A DNA stretch of 64,000 nt from the NCBI GenBank assembly GCA_002968845.1, contig PVBG01000006.1, positions 1 to 64,000 of the forward strand. Direction: 5' to 3'. How positions within the stretch are numbered: position 1 is the stretch's first letter; the number at the start of each line of letters is the position of its first letter. Below, in pieces: positions 25,818 to 33,489 of this stretch. A program made the position numbers and the translations under genes. Origin of the DNA: Neorhizobium tomejilense. GTDB lineage: Bacteria > Pseudomonadota > Alphaproteobacteria > Rhizobiales > Rhizobiaceae. The notes under the pieces are model-generated. The model ran no database searches. It had not been told where the DNA came from and was given only the letters and a program-made list of their open reading frames with translations.

Positions 25818-26141
25818 ATGATCATCCGTCAGGCCTTTTTCGAAGGTAGGATCCATGCCGGCCAGGAAGAGGCGTTCAAGTCCTATGTGGCCGAGAAGCT
25901 GATGCCGATGTGGCTGGCTTTTCCGGGCATCAAGGAAGTGCGCGTGCTCTACAATATCGAGCGCGACGAAGGTGCACCGTCCTACCCGATGGTGCTGTCG
26001 ACCATGTATGAAAGCCGCGAGGCACTGGCTGCGGCCTTGGAATCGCCGGTGCGTTACCAAAGCCGAGACATGACCAAGGGCCTATTGGACATGTTCGACG
26101 GCCATATCCACCACCACGTCTTCGATCTGGCGCTGGCCTGA
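25818..26141 (+). CDS. small dimeric alpha/beta-barrel-like protein (EthD/ABM-like), unknown function
   Basis: A 107-residue soluble protein. The pattern of strand, helix and strand (MIIRQAFFEGRIHAGQEEAF, then SYVAEKLMPMWLAFPGIKEV, VLYNIERDEG, MVLSTMYESREALAAALESP) and a His-rich end (DGHIHHHVFD) resemble ferredoxin-like dimeric alpha/beta-barrel proteins such as EthD/ABM relatives. ATG 25818 is preceded by GCCGGAGAAACG. It is the last gene of the LacI-ABC-dehydrogenase group, behind a palindromic element. The His cluster could bind a metal or an acid ligand, but this is a guess. Confidence 0.65.
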   Translation: MIIRQAFFEGRIHAGQEEAFKSYVAEKLMPMWLAFPGIKEVRVLYNIERDEGAPSYPMVLSTMYESREALAAALESPVRYQSRDMTKGLLDMFDGHIHHHVFDLALA

Positions 26142-26146
26142 GTTCG

Positions 26147-26569
26147 TCAACCGCCGGCGGTCTTTGTGCCTGAGCCGGGCGCGCGATAGGCGGGCGTGTT
26201 CGGCTCGAACAGTTCGATCAGGTTTCCGGAGGGATCCTGCAATAAAATCTGCTTGCCGCCCGTCCCCTGGATGATCTCGTTGCGGAAGCCGCAGCCGGCC
26301 AGTTTCAGGCGCTCGACCATCCCATCCAGATCCTCGACGGTGAGATGAATGCGGTTCCAGCCGCCGGGTGCCTGCTGCTCTCCGGACGGCATCGGCGCAC
26401 CGCCGCCACCCCGCGGGTTCGGCTGGGACAGATAGAGATGCATGTCGCCGCGTGAAATTTCCGCGAAAGGCGGGGCAGGGTGCATCTCGAGCTTGAAACC
26501 GAGGTGTGCGGTGTAGAAATCGATCGCCGTCTTTACATCGTTGACGATATATCTGAAGCATGCGGACAT
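26147..26569 (-). CDS. VOC-family (glyoxalase/bleomycin-resistance-like) protein
   Basis: A 140-residue vicinal-oxygen-chelate protein with two beta-alpha-beta-beta-beta units. The first is FRYIVNDVKTAIDFYTAHLG and the second RIHLTVEDLDGMVERLKLAG. The closing motif LLQDPSGNLIELFEPNTP carries the usual metal-ligand Glu. A glycine-rich linker of residues about 52-66 separates the halves. It ends five bases from the convergent small gene; the stop region contains the 12-bp palindrome ACCGCCGGCGGT. The substrate is unknown. Confidence 0.85.
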   Translation of the reverse strand: MSACFRYIVNDVKTAIDFYTAHLGFKLEMHPAPPFAEISRGDMHLYLSQPNPRGGGGAPMPSGEQQAPGGWNRIHLTVEDLDGMVERLKLAGCGFRNEIIQGTGGKQILLQDPSGNLIELFEPNTPAYRAPGSGTKTAGG

Positions 26570-26655
26570 GGTCTGCGCCCTCCCGACGTCAGGTTGATAT
26601 CCGGAACGCGGAGCCTAGCATTCCCGCAGCAGAGGGCAAGCGTCATCCACCTTCC

Positions 26656-27492
26656 TCAGCAAGGCTCGCTGGCCGCCTGCGCCGGACGCATGGAAACCGC
26701 ATAAAGGTGCGGGGAAAGCCCGAAACTGCGGGTGAAGATGCGGGTCATGTGGCTCTGGTCGGCAAAACCGCTGGCCAGCGCCGCCTCCGCAAGTCCCGTC
26801 CCGCCTGCGATCAATTTTCGCGCCAGCTGGATGCGCCGCTGTATCAGGTAGGCATGCGGAGTGAACCCCGTCGCCTTGTCAAAAGCGCGCAGGAGCTGGA
26901 ATTGGCTGACGCCTGCGGGGCCTGCCAGGTCGGCAAGGCTGACCGCTTTGGCCGGATCGTCATCAATCCGCTCGCGCGCTGCCCGGATCCCTCGCGGTAC
27001 CGGTTTGGGCTCCGGCACCTCCCGTATCACCTCGGCCAGCAGCGTTAGCAGCAATTCCTGGCGGCGGAGTTCGGCGCCGGCTTGCTCGGCGGTCATCGCC
27101 GTGAACAGCTGCCGCATGGTCGTCGCCTGGGGCGGCTGCCGCAGCACCGGATCGGCAAATTCGAAGTCGCCAGGCCGGCCCTGACGGATATCCGCGGCCG
27201 CGCCGGCTATCACATCGGGATCGAAATAGAGCATCTGCCAGAAACGGCCCTCGTCGCCGATCGGCGCGCCGTCATGTACTTCGCCAGGGTTGACGGTGAT
27301 GACGTCGCCCGGTCCGGCTTCCACCGGACCGCGTCCGCTTGCGGACTTCTGGGCGCCGCTCTCGATCACGCCGATGCCGTACTGGTCATGAGTGTGACGG
27401 GCGAAATGGTGGTCGGAGCGGGCCACGACCGCCTGCACGCCGGCCATGTCGCATCGAAACATCCGAAATCCGTTTCGTCCCTTCGCGCGCAT
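26656..27492 (-). CDS. AraC-family transcriptional regulator with cupin sensor
   Basis: A 278-residue regulator. The N-terminal AraC-type cupin (residues about 15-110) contains HHFARHTHDQYGIGVIESGA and AGPGDVITVNPGEVHDGAPI. The C-terminal double HTH (about 170-265) contains VSLADLAGPAGVSQFQLLRA, GFTPHAYLIQRRIQLARKLI and ALASGFADQSHMTRIFTRSF. ATG 27492 is the first in frame. It lies next to the tryptophan 2,3-dioxygenase gene on the same strand, but nothing in the sequence proves that it controls it. Confidence 0.9.
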   Translation of the reverse strand: MRAKGRNGFRMFRCDMAGVQAVVARSDHHFARHTHDQYGIGVIESGAQKSASGRGPVEAGPGDVITVNPGEVHDGAPIGDEGRFWQMLYFDPDVIAGAAADIRQGRPGDFEFADPVLRQPPQATTMRQLFTAMTAEQAGAELRRQELLLTLLAEVIREVPEPKPVPRGIRAARERIDDDPAKAVSLADLAGPAGVSQFQLLRAFDKATGFTPHAYLIQRRIQLARKLIAGGTGLAEAALASGFADQSHMTRIFTRSFGLSPHLYAVSMRPAQAASEPC

Positions 27493-27566
27493 CGGCTCCT
27501 CGCGTTTGAGCCAGCATAACCCGGCTCGAGAAGATCACCAATCGGCAGCTTCCAGCTTCACTCGGC

Positions 27567-28406
27567 TTACAGAACGGTACGCACCCGCCAGAGTTCGGGA
27601 AACAGTTCGACGTCCAGCATCTTCTTCAGATACGATGTTCCCGACGTGCCGCCGGTGCCACGCTTGAAGCCGATCACCCGTTCGACCGTGGTAACATGGT
27701 TGAATCGCCAGCGGCGGAAATAGTCCTCGAAGTCGACCAGCTTTTCGGCGAGTTCGTAAAGCTCCCAATAGGTGCCGGGCGCGCTATAGACCTGTTTCCA
27801 GGCCTCCAGCACCTGCTCGTTCTCGATGCGTTTTGTGCGCCAGCCGGTTCTGGCCGCGTCCTCGCCGATATCGAACCCGCGCCGGGAAAGCAGCATCAGC
27901 GCCTCGTCGTAAAGGCTCGGGCGGGCGAGGATGCCCTCCAGCATCTCGGTAATATCAGGCCGATGCGCATGCGGCCCGAGCATCGCGACGTTGCGGTTGC
28001 CGGCAAGGAACTCGATCGCTCGATACTGATAGGACTGGAAGCCGGAAGACTGGCCGAGCGAGGCGCGGAATTCCGTATATTCGCTGGGCGTCATGGTGCG
28101 CAGCACGTCCCAGGCATTATTGAGCTGTTCGAAGATGCGGGCGACGCGGGTGAGCATCTTGAAGGCCGGCTGCGGATCGTCATTGCGGATGGCATCGATC
28201 GCCGAGGTGATCTCGTGGATCGCAAGCTTCATCCACAGTTCGGACGTCTGGTGCTGGATGATGAACAGCAGTTCGTCATGCGCCGCTGAAATCGGCGCCT
28301 GCGCGTCGAGCACCTTTTCGAGATGCAGGTAATCGGAATAGGACATCTTCTCGCGAAAAGACATTTCCGCGCCGTCTTCGCCGGGATCGTAAGGTTTCGA
28401 GCTCAT
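27567..28406 (-). CDS. kynA: tryptophan 2,3-dioxygenase
   Basis: A 279-residue cytosolic heme dioxygenase that opens tryptophan to N-formylkynurenine, the first step of the kynurenine pathway. Family motifs are [20 protein letters not shown] near residue 45, [20 protein letters not shown], and the C-terminal [20 protein letters not shown] with [12 protein letters not shown]. The length equals that of bacterial homologues. No kynureninase or formamidase gene is seen nearby. A GST-like gene lies 24 bases upstream on the same strand and may be co-transcribed. Confidence 0.95.
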   Translation of the reverse strand: MSSKPYDPGEDGAEMSFREKMSYSDYLHLEKVLDAQAPISAAHDELLFIIQHQTSELWMKLAIHEITSAIDAIRNDDPQPAFKMLTRVARIFEQLNNAWDVLRTMTPSEYTEFRASLGQSSGFQSYQYRAIEFLAGNRNVAMLGPHAHRPDITEMLEGILARPSLYDEALMLLSRRGFDIGEDAARTGWRTKRIENEQVLEAWKQVYSAPGTYWELYELAEKLVDFEDYFRRWRFNHVTTVERVIGFKRGTGGTSGTSYLKKMLDVELFPELWRVRTVL

Positions 28407-28430
28407 GATGTCCGATATGTCTTTCGCCGA

Positions 28431-29084
28431 TTAGAATTCCACTTCCAACTCGACGATTTCGTCCGGTTCTGCAAGTGCGCCTTCGGTCCATTCGAGCATC
28501 AGCGGCCAGGCAAGGACCATTTCCGCATAGGCGGCAAGCTTCAGCGAGAGCTCGACCGCGTAGGTACGGAAACGGCTACAGACCGGCGCATACATGGCAT
28601 CCGCCACCGTCGGTTTCTTACCGAACAGCCACGGGCCGCCGCTCGCCTCCAGGCACTCGGTCCAGATCGTCTTGACCCGCTCGACATCCGGCCGGGCGCC
28701 CGAAAAGATCTTGAACCGCTCATGCCGCGCCTTGAGGTTCATCGGCAGGGCGGAGCGGAGATTGTGGAAGCCCGAATGCATTTCACCCGAGACCGCACGA
28801 CAGCGGGCGCGATCGGCGATGTCGGCCGGCCAGAGACCGGCGTCAGGGGTGATTTCGTTCAGGTATTCGGCGATCGCCAGCGTATCCCAGACGATGACGT
28901 CGTCGTGAGTCAGCCGCGGCACCAGCACGGAAGGCGACAGGAGCAGCAGTTCCTGGCGCGCATCATCGTTCATCTCGACCAGCACTTCCTCGAAATCGAG
29001 GCCTGCCATGCGGCAGAGCAGCCATCCGCGAAGCGACCACGAGGAATAGTTTTTCGACGAAATCGTCAGTGTCGCTTGTGCCAT
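28431..29084 (-). CDS. glutathione S-transferase family protein
   Basis: A 217-residue GST-fold protein starting MAQATLTISSKNYSSWSLRG at ATG 29084, with CAGGAGT upstream. A longer in-frame start (29147) lies in the divergent promoter and was rejected. The thioredoxin-like N-domain has SPSVLVPRLTHDDVIVWDTL, in which the cis-Pro region is the glutathione-binding site. The helical C-domain includes GPWLFGKKPTVADAMYAPVC. The SSWSLR start is typical of a GST subgroup in proteobacteria. Substrate unknown. Confidence 0.88.
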   Translation of the reverse strand: MAQATLTISSKNYSSWSLRGWLLCRMAGLDFEEVLVEMNDDARQELLLLSPSVLVPRLTHDDVIVWDTLAIAEYLNEITPDAGLWPADIADRARCRAVSGEMHSGFHNLRSALPMNLKARHERFKIFSGARPDVERVKTIWTECLEASGGPWLFGKKPTVADAMYAPVCSRFRTYAVELSLKLAAYAEMVLAWPLMLEWTEGALAEPDEIVELEVEF

Positions 29085-29201
29085 CGCTCGAAACTCCTGC
29101 CGGGACAACCGTGCGTCCTGTGACAATCTTCTCGCATCGCGAGACATATTGCACTAGCATTTTTGCACTGCCGCATTTTGGCGGCGCGCGGGGTCATGTT
29201 C

Positions 29202-30416
29202 ATGCTCTATCAGGCCTATCAATTTCATGATGACCTCCTCGCCCCGATGCGGGATCTGGCCCGACGCCTGCAGCTGATGTCCTCGACCCTGTTCTTCGGC
29301 GCCGGCACCGAAATGGGCCGGCATGCCGCCGCGGCACTGGAATTGATGTCCCGCTTCAAGATCACCCACGAGCGACCGGAATTCGAAATCACCTCGGTCA
29401 CGATCGGCAATCGCGACGTGCCGATCGCCGTGGAAACAGCGCTTGACCTGCCCTTCGGCCGCCTGCTGCATTTCGTCGCCGACGTCGATACGCCCCGCCC
29501 GCGGGTGCTGGTGGTCGCACCGCTGTCGGGCCATTTCGCGACGCTGCTGCGCGGCACCGTCCAGACGCTGCTGAAGGACCATGACGTCTATGTCACCGAC
29601 TGGGCCAATGCGCGGGACGTTTCCACGGCCGCCGGCCGTTTCGGCATGGACGATTATGTCGACTATATCATCCGTTTCCTTGAGGAGATCGGTCCGCGCG
29701 GGCACATCCTCGCCGTCTGCCAGCCCTGCGTCCAGGCGCTGGTCGCCGTCGCGGTGATGTCGGAGGCGAAGAACCCGGCGACCCCGCGCACCATGACGCT
29801 GATGGCCGGACCGGTCGATACCCGCGAGAGTCCGACCAAGGTCAACGAACTTGCAGTCTCAAAGCCGCTGTCCTGGTTCAAGAGCGAGCTGATCACCGGC
29901 GTTCCGATGGGTTTTCCCGGCAGCGGCCGGCGCGTTTATCCCGGTTTCTTGCAGCTTGTCGCCTTCATGAGCATGAACATGGAGCGGCATGTCGAGGCGC
30001 ATCGCAAGCTCTACCGGCATCTCGCAAAGGGCGAGACCGCTGAGGCGAACAAGATCAAGCATTTCTACGACGAGTATTTCGCCGTGCTCGACATGACCGA
30101 GGAATTCTACATCGAGACCATCGACCGGGTGTTCCAGAGGGCGGAGCTGGCGAGCGGCACCTACACCCATCATGGCCGCAAGGTGGATCCGAACCATATC
30201 CACGCCACGGCGCTTCTGACTGTCGAGGGCGGACGCGACGATATCTGCGGGCTCGGCCAGACTTCGGCCGCCCACGACCTCTGTCGCTCGCTGCGGCCGC
30301 ATCTGCGCCGCCACCATCTGCAGGCCAATGTCGGGCATTATGGCGTCTTCAGCGGACGCCGATGGGAGAAGGAAATCTACCCTGTCGTGCGCAACCTGAT
30401 CCTCGCAATGGAATGA
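29202..30416 (+). CDS. phaZ: intracellular polyhydroxyalkanoate depolymerase
   Basis: A cytoplasmic protein of about 404 residues that mobilises stored polyhydroxybutyrate granules. It begins MLYQAYQFHDDLLAPMRDLA, as in other intracellular PhaZ enzymes. The alpha/beta-hydrolase nucleophile elbow is AVCQPCVQAL with Cys as nucleophile. Further family motifs are DVYVTDWANARDV, the catalytic-Asp segment LLTVEGGRDDI and the His near HLQANVGHYGVFSGRRWEKE. ATG 29202 or 29196 are both possible starts. It is divergent from the GST-like gene and lies before matAB, so the area handles C4 and malonyl intermediates. Confidence 0.93.
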   Translation: MLYQAYQFHDDLLAPMRDLARRLQLMSSTLFFGAGTEMGRHAAAALELMSRFKITHERPEFEITSVTIGNRDVPIAVETALDLPFGRLLHFVADVDTPRPRVLVVAPLSGHFATLLRGTVQTLLKDHDVYVTDWANARDVSTAAGRFGMDDYVDYIIRFLEEIGPRGHILAVCQPCVQALVAVAVMSEAKNPATPRTMTLMAGPVDTRESPTKVNELAVSKPLSWFKSELITGVPMGFPGSGRRVYPGFLQLVAFMSMNMERHVEAHRKLYRHLAKGETAEANKIKHFYDEYFAVLDMTEEFYIETIDRVFQRAELASGTYTHHGRKVDPNHIHATALLTVEGGRDDICGLGQTSAAHDLCRSLRPHLRRHHLQANVGHYGVFSGRRWEKEIYPVVRNLILAME

Positions 30417-30446
30417 CGCCGAAGGCGCCAAGTCTCATGCCTCGGC

Positions 30447-30477
30447 TTGCATACGATCCTCTATCTGCTGTATGCAA
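30447..30477. promoter_or_regulatory. inverted pair of GntR-type boxes before matA
   Basis: TTGCATAC at 30447-30454 and GTATGCAA at 30470-30477 are inverted copies about two helical turns apart, ending 21 bp before the matA ATG. The sequence is close to the TTGTATACAA-like sites of GntR regulators of malonate genes (MdcY/MatR type). TTGCATACGA recurs at 33453-33462 before the UGSC gene, so one regulator may serve both; the GntR gene at 36142 is the local candidate. Confidence 0.5.
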
Positions 30478-30498
30478 TGAATGGGTAGGAGAAAAGAG

Positions 30499-31872
30499 AT
30501 GAGCAGCAGGGATCCAGTTTTCGGCTGGTGGGACGCTCCACCGTTTATCGGCGAGCTGATCCAGTCCTTGTCCGGCCGCGGCCGGGCCTTGTTCGGCCTG
30601 TCATCGCCGCCGGTGCAAAACCGCGATCTCACCGGCCTTGCCGAGATGATCCTGTCACGGCGCGGCGAAGTCTCCGGCGCCATTCTCGCCGAAGCCTTCC
30701 TCGAAGCCTACCGCCAAGCAAGTGCTGCGGACCGCGACGTGTTCATGCGCGCGCTGCTGGATCGTTTCGGCCCCGACCGCACGGCCCTCGATGCCGCGGC
30801 CACCGCCTATAGTGCCGACCCAAGCGCGGAGAATATCGCCCGGCTGCACGAGGCGGCCGAGCCGCGCCGGCAGGAGCTTTTCCGCCGCATCAATTTCGCC
30901 AAGCGCGGTACGGCGACGCTGGTCGAGATGCGCGAGCATCTGATGGACATGCTGTCCAAGGAACCGGCGCTGCAGCCGGTCGACCTCGACTTCTGCCATC
31001 TCTTCTCCTCATGGTTCAACCGGGGCTTCCTGATGTTGCGATCGATCGACTGGACCACGCCCGCCAATATCCTCGAGGCGCTGATCCGCTATGAAGCCGT
31101 GCACGATATCGACGGCTGGGACGATCTGCGCCGGCGACTGGCGCCGGCCGACCGCCGTTGCTTCGGCTTCTTCCACCCGCAATTGGAAGACGAGCCGCTG
31201 ATCTTCGTCGAGGTGGCGCTGACCGACCACCTGCCGGCTTCGGTCGATGCGCTTCTCGCCCGCGACCGCCAGCCTCTGGAAGTGCAGCAGGCGACGACGG
31301 CCGTCTTCTATTCGATCTCCAACTGCCAGCGCGGCCTTGCCGGCATTTCGCTCGGCAACTTCCTCATCAAACAGGTGGTGAACGATCTGAAGCGCGACCT
31401 TCCGCGGCTCGAAAATTTCGTGACGCTATCCCCCATCCCGGGCTTCGGGGCCTGGCTGCGCGGCGAAAGCCGCGTGATCGACAGCGAAGAGATCGCCCGA
31501 GAAAAGCAGCGGCTTATCGCCAGACTTGAAGGTGATTGGGCATCTGCCGGCGAGCACGAACTCGACCAGATCCAGCGCGCCATGCTGCCGCTCGGGGCGC
31601 ATTACCTGTTGAACGTCCGGCGCGGCAATGGCCGGCCGGTGGATCCGGTGGCGCGGTTCCATCTCGGCAACGGCGCGCAGGCCGAGCGGCTCAATTTTCT
31701 CGGCGACCGATCGCCGAAGGGCATGCGCCAGTCCTACGGCCTGATGGTCAACTATCGCTACCGGCTCGGCGAAATCGAGAAGAACCATGAGGCTTATGCC
31801 GAAAACGGCCATATCGCAGCCACGCCGGCGCTGCGCAAACTGGCCCAACCGGTTTCCCAGGAGGTGTTTTAA
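30499..31872 (+). CDS. matA: malonyl-CoA decarboxylase
   Basis: A 457-residue cytosolic enzyme converting malonyl-CoA to acetyl-CoA. ATG 30499 is chosen because TAGGAGAAAAG precedes it. The helical N-domain includes RRINFAKRGTATLVEMREHL. The GNAT-like catalytic domain contains GFFHPQLEDEPLIFVEVALT, STNCQRGLAG-type segment SNCQRGLAGISLGNFLIKQV, FVTLSPIPGFGAWL and the His-bearing GAHYLLN with DPVARFHLGNGAQAERLNF. The stop overlaps the matB start (TAATG), the usual matAB arrangement of rhizobia, where it supports growth on malonate. Confidence 0.95.
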   Translation: MSSRDPVFGWWDAPPFIGELIQSLSGRGRALFGLSSPPVQNRDLTGLAEMILSRRGEVSGAILAEAFLEAYRQASAADRDVFMRALLDRFGPDRTALDAAATAYSADPSAENIARLHEAAEPRRQELFRRINFAKRGTATLVEMREHLMDMLSKEPALQPVDLDFCHLFSSWFNRGFLMLRSIDWTTPANILEALIRYEAVHDIDGWDDLRRRLAPADRRCFGFFHPQLEDEPLIFVEVALTDHLPASVDALLARDRQPLEVQQATTAVFYSISNCQRGLAGISLGNFLIKQVVNDLKRDLPRLENFVTLSPIPGFGAWLRGESRVIDSEEIAREKQRLIARLEGDWASAGEHELDQIQRAMLPLGAHYLLNVRRGNGRPVDPVARFHLGNGAQAERLNFLGDRSPKGMRQSYGLMVNYRYRLGEIEKNHEAYAENGHIAATPALRKLAQPVSQEVF

Positions 31873-33401
31873 TGGCTGGTAATCTCTATGACGCGCTGCT
31901 CGGCGGGCTCGAACGGGAGGACCGGCTGCTCCTGACGGACGAAACGGTCGGCGCCATGAGCTACCGCGCCTTCGCCGATCAATGTTCGGGGCTTGCCGGA
32001 GCCCTTCTTGCAGCCGGCCTGCAGCCGGGCGACCGGGTCGCCGTCCAGGCGGAAAAGTCGGTCGCGGCACTGGCGCTCTATCTGGCGACGGTCCGCGCGG
32101 GCGGCATCTACCTGCCGCTCAACATCGCCTATACGCCGGCGGAAATCGAATATTTCCTCACCGACGCCGAGCCCTCGATTTTCGTCTGCGATCCCTCGAA
32201 ATTCGAGGCGCTGCAGCCGATCGCCAAGGCGGCCGGCGCGAAGATCCTGATGCTCGATCCCACGGGGCAGGGGACTTTGACGGACGCCGCCGCCATCGCC
32301 AAACCGATTGCCGAAACCTCGGCGCGGGGAGGGGCGGATATCGCCGCGATCCTCTACACGTCCGGCACGACGGGGCGTTCCAAGGGCGCCATGCTCAGCC
32401 ACGACAATCTCCTGTCGAACGCCACGTCACTGGTGGACAGCTGGCGTTTCACCGACAAGGACGTGCTGATCCACGCGCTGCCGATCTTCCACACGCACGG
32501 GCTTTTCGTCGCCACCAACGTCGTGCTCGCCTCGCGCGCCTCGATGATTTTCCAGGTGAAATTCGACCCGAACAAGATCATGGAGGCGATGCCGAAGGCG
32601 ACCGTGCTGATGGGGGTGCCGACCTTCTATACGCGCCTGCTGCAGCATTCGGGGCTCAACAGGGACAGCACCGCCCATATGCGCCTCTTCGTTTCCGGAT
32701 CGGCGCCGCTTCTTTCCGAAACCCACGCGGAATGGCAGGCGCGCACCGGTCACGCCATCCTCGAGCGCTACGGCATGACCGAGACCAACATGAACACCTC
32801 GAACCCCTATGACGGCCGGCGTGTCGCCGGCACGGTCGGGTTCCCGCTGCCGGGCGTCGAGGTGCGGATCACTGACCCCGAAACAGGCGCCTCCCTCGGC
32901 ACGGAAGAGATCGGCATGATCGAGGTGCGCGGCCCGAACGTGTTTTCGGGCTACTGGCGCATGCCGGAAAAGACCGCCGCGGAATTCCGCAAGGACGGCT
33001 TCTTCATCACCGGCGATCTCGGCAAGGTGGATATCGACGGTTATCTGCATATCGTCGGGCGCGGCAAGGACCTCATCATCACCGGTGGCTATAATGTATA
33101 CCCGAAAGAGGTGGAGATGGAGATCGACGCCATGCCGGGCGTCACCGAAAGCGCCGTCTTCGGTGTCGCACATCCGGATTTCGGCGAGGGCATCGTCGCC
33201 GCGATCGTCCTGAAATCAGGTGCCCAATTGACCGAGCAGGAGGTCATCAGGGCGCTCGACGGCCGTCTGGCTGGCTATAAACGCCCGAAAAAAGTGGCAT
33301 TCATGGCCGAACTGCCGCGCAACACGATGGGCAAGGTCCAGAAGAATATACTGCGCGATCGGTTTTCCGGAATTTTCGAGCCTGCAGTGGCTGCAAAGTA
33401 G
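31872..33401 (+). CDS. matB: malonyl-CoA synthetase (malonate-CoA ligase)
   Basis: A 509-residue AMP-forming ligase that activates malonate with CoA. Motifs are the P-loop AILYTSGTTGRSKGAMLSH, the A5 motif ERYGMTETNMN, the hinge region DGYLHIVGRGKDLIITGGYN and the C-terminal catalytic Lys in NTMGKVQKNIL. It starts within the matA stop codon. A malonate importer gene (matC) is absent at this position; the UGSC gene follows instead. Confidence 0.93.
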   Translation: MAGNLYDALLGGLEREDRLLLTDETVGAMSYRAFADQCSGLAGALLAAGLQPGDRVAVQAEKSVAALALYLATVRAGGIYLPLNIAYTPAEIEYFLTDAEPSIFVCDPSKFEALQPIAKAAGAKILMLDPTGQGTLTDAAAIAKPIAETSARGGADIAAILYTSGTTGRSKGAMLSHDNLLSNATSLVDSWRFTDKDVLIHALPIFHTHGLFVATNVVLASRASMIFQVKFDPNKIMEAMPKATVLMGVPTFYTRLLQHSGLNRDSTAHMRLFVSGSAPLLSETHAEWQARTGHAILERYGMTETNMNTSNPYDGRRVAGTVGFPLPGVEVRITDPETGASLGTEEIGMIEVRGPNVFSGYWRMPEKTAAEFRKDGFFITGDLGKVDIDGYLHIVGRGKDLIITGGYNVYPKEVEMEIDAMPGVTESAVFGVAHPDFGEGIVAAIVLKSGAQLTEQEVIRALDGRLAGYKRPKKVAFMAELPRNTMGKVQKNILRDRFSGIFEPAVAAK

Positions 33402-33431
33402 GCGGCGGCGATTTTAGGACTTGACGGCTGA

Positions 33432-33462
33432 TGTATACGCGTGGACTATGAATTGCATACGA
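33432..33462. promoter_or_regulatory. GntR-type boxes before the UGSC operon
   Basis: TGTATACG at 33432-33439 and TTGCATACGA at 33453-33462 lie 28 bp before the UGSC-gene ATG, spaced about two turns. The second box is identical over ten bases to the one before matA (30447-30456). This suggests shared control, plausibly by the GntR protein encoded within this operon at 36142. Confidence 0.5.
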
Positions 33463-33489
33463 GCACGGATCATTTCGGGAGGAAATGGG

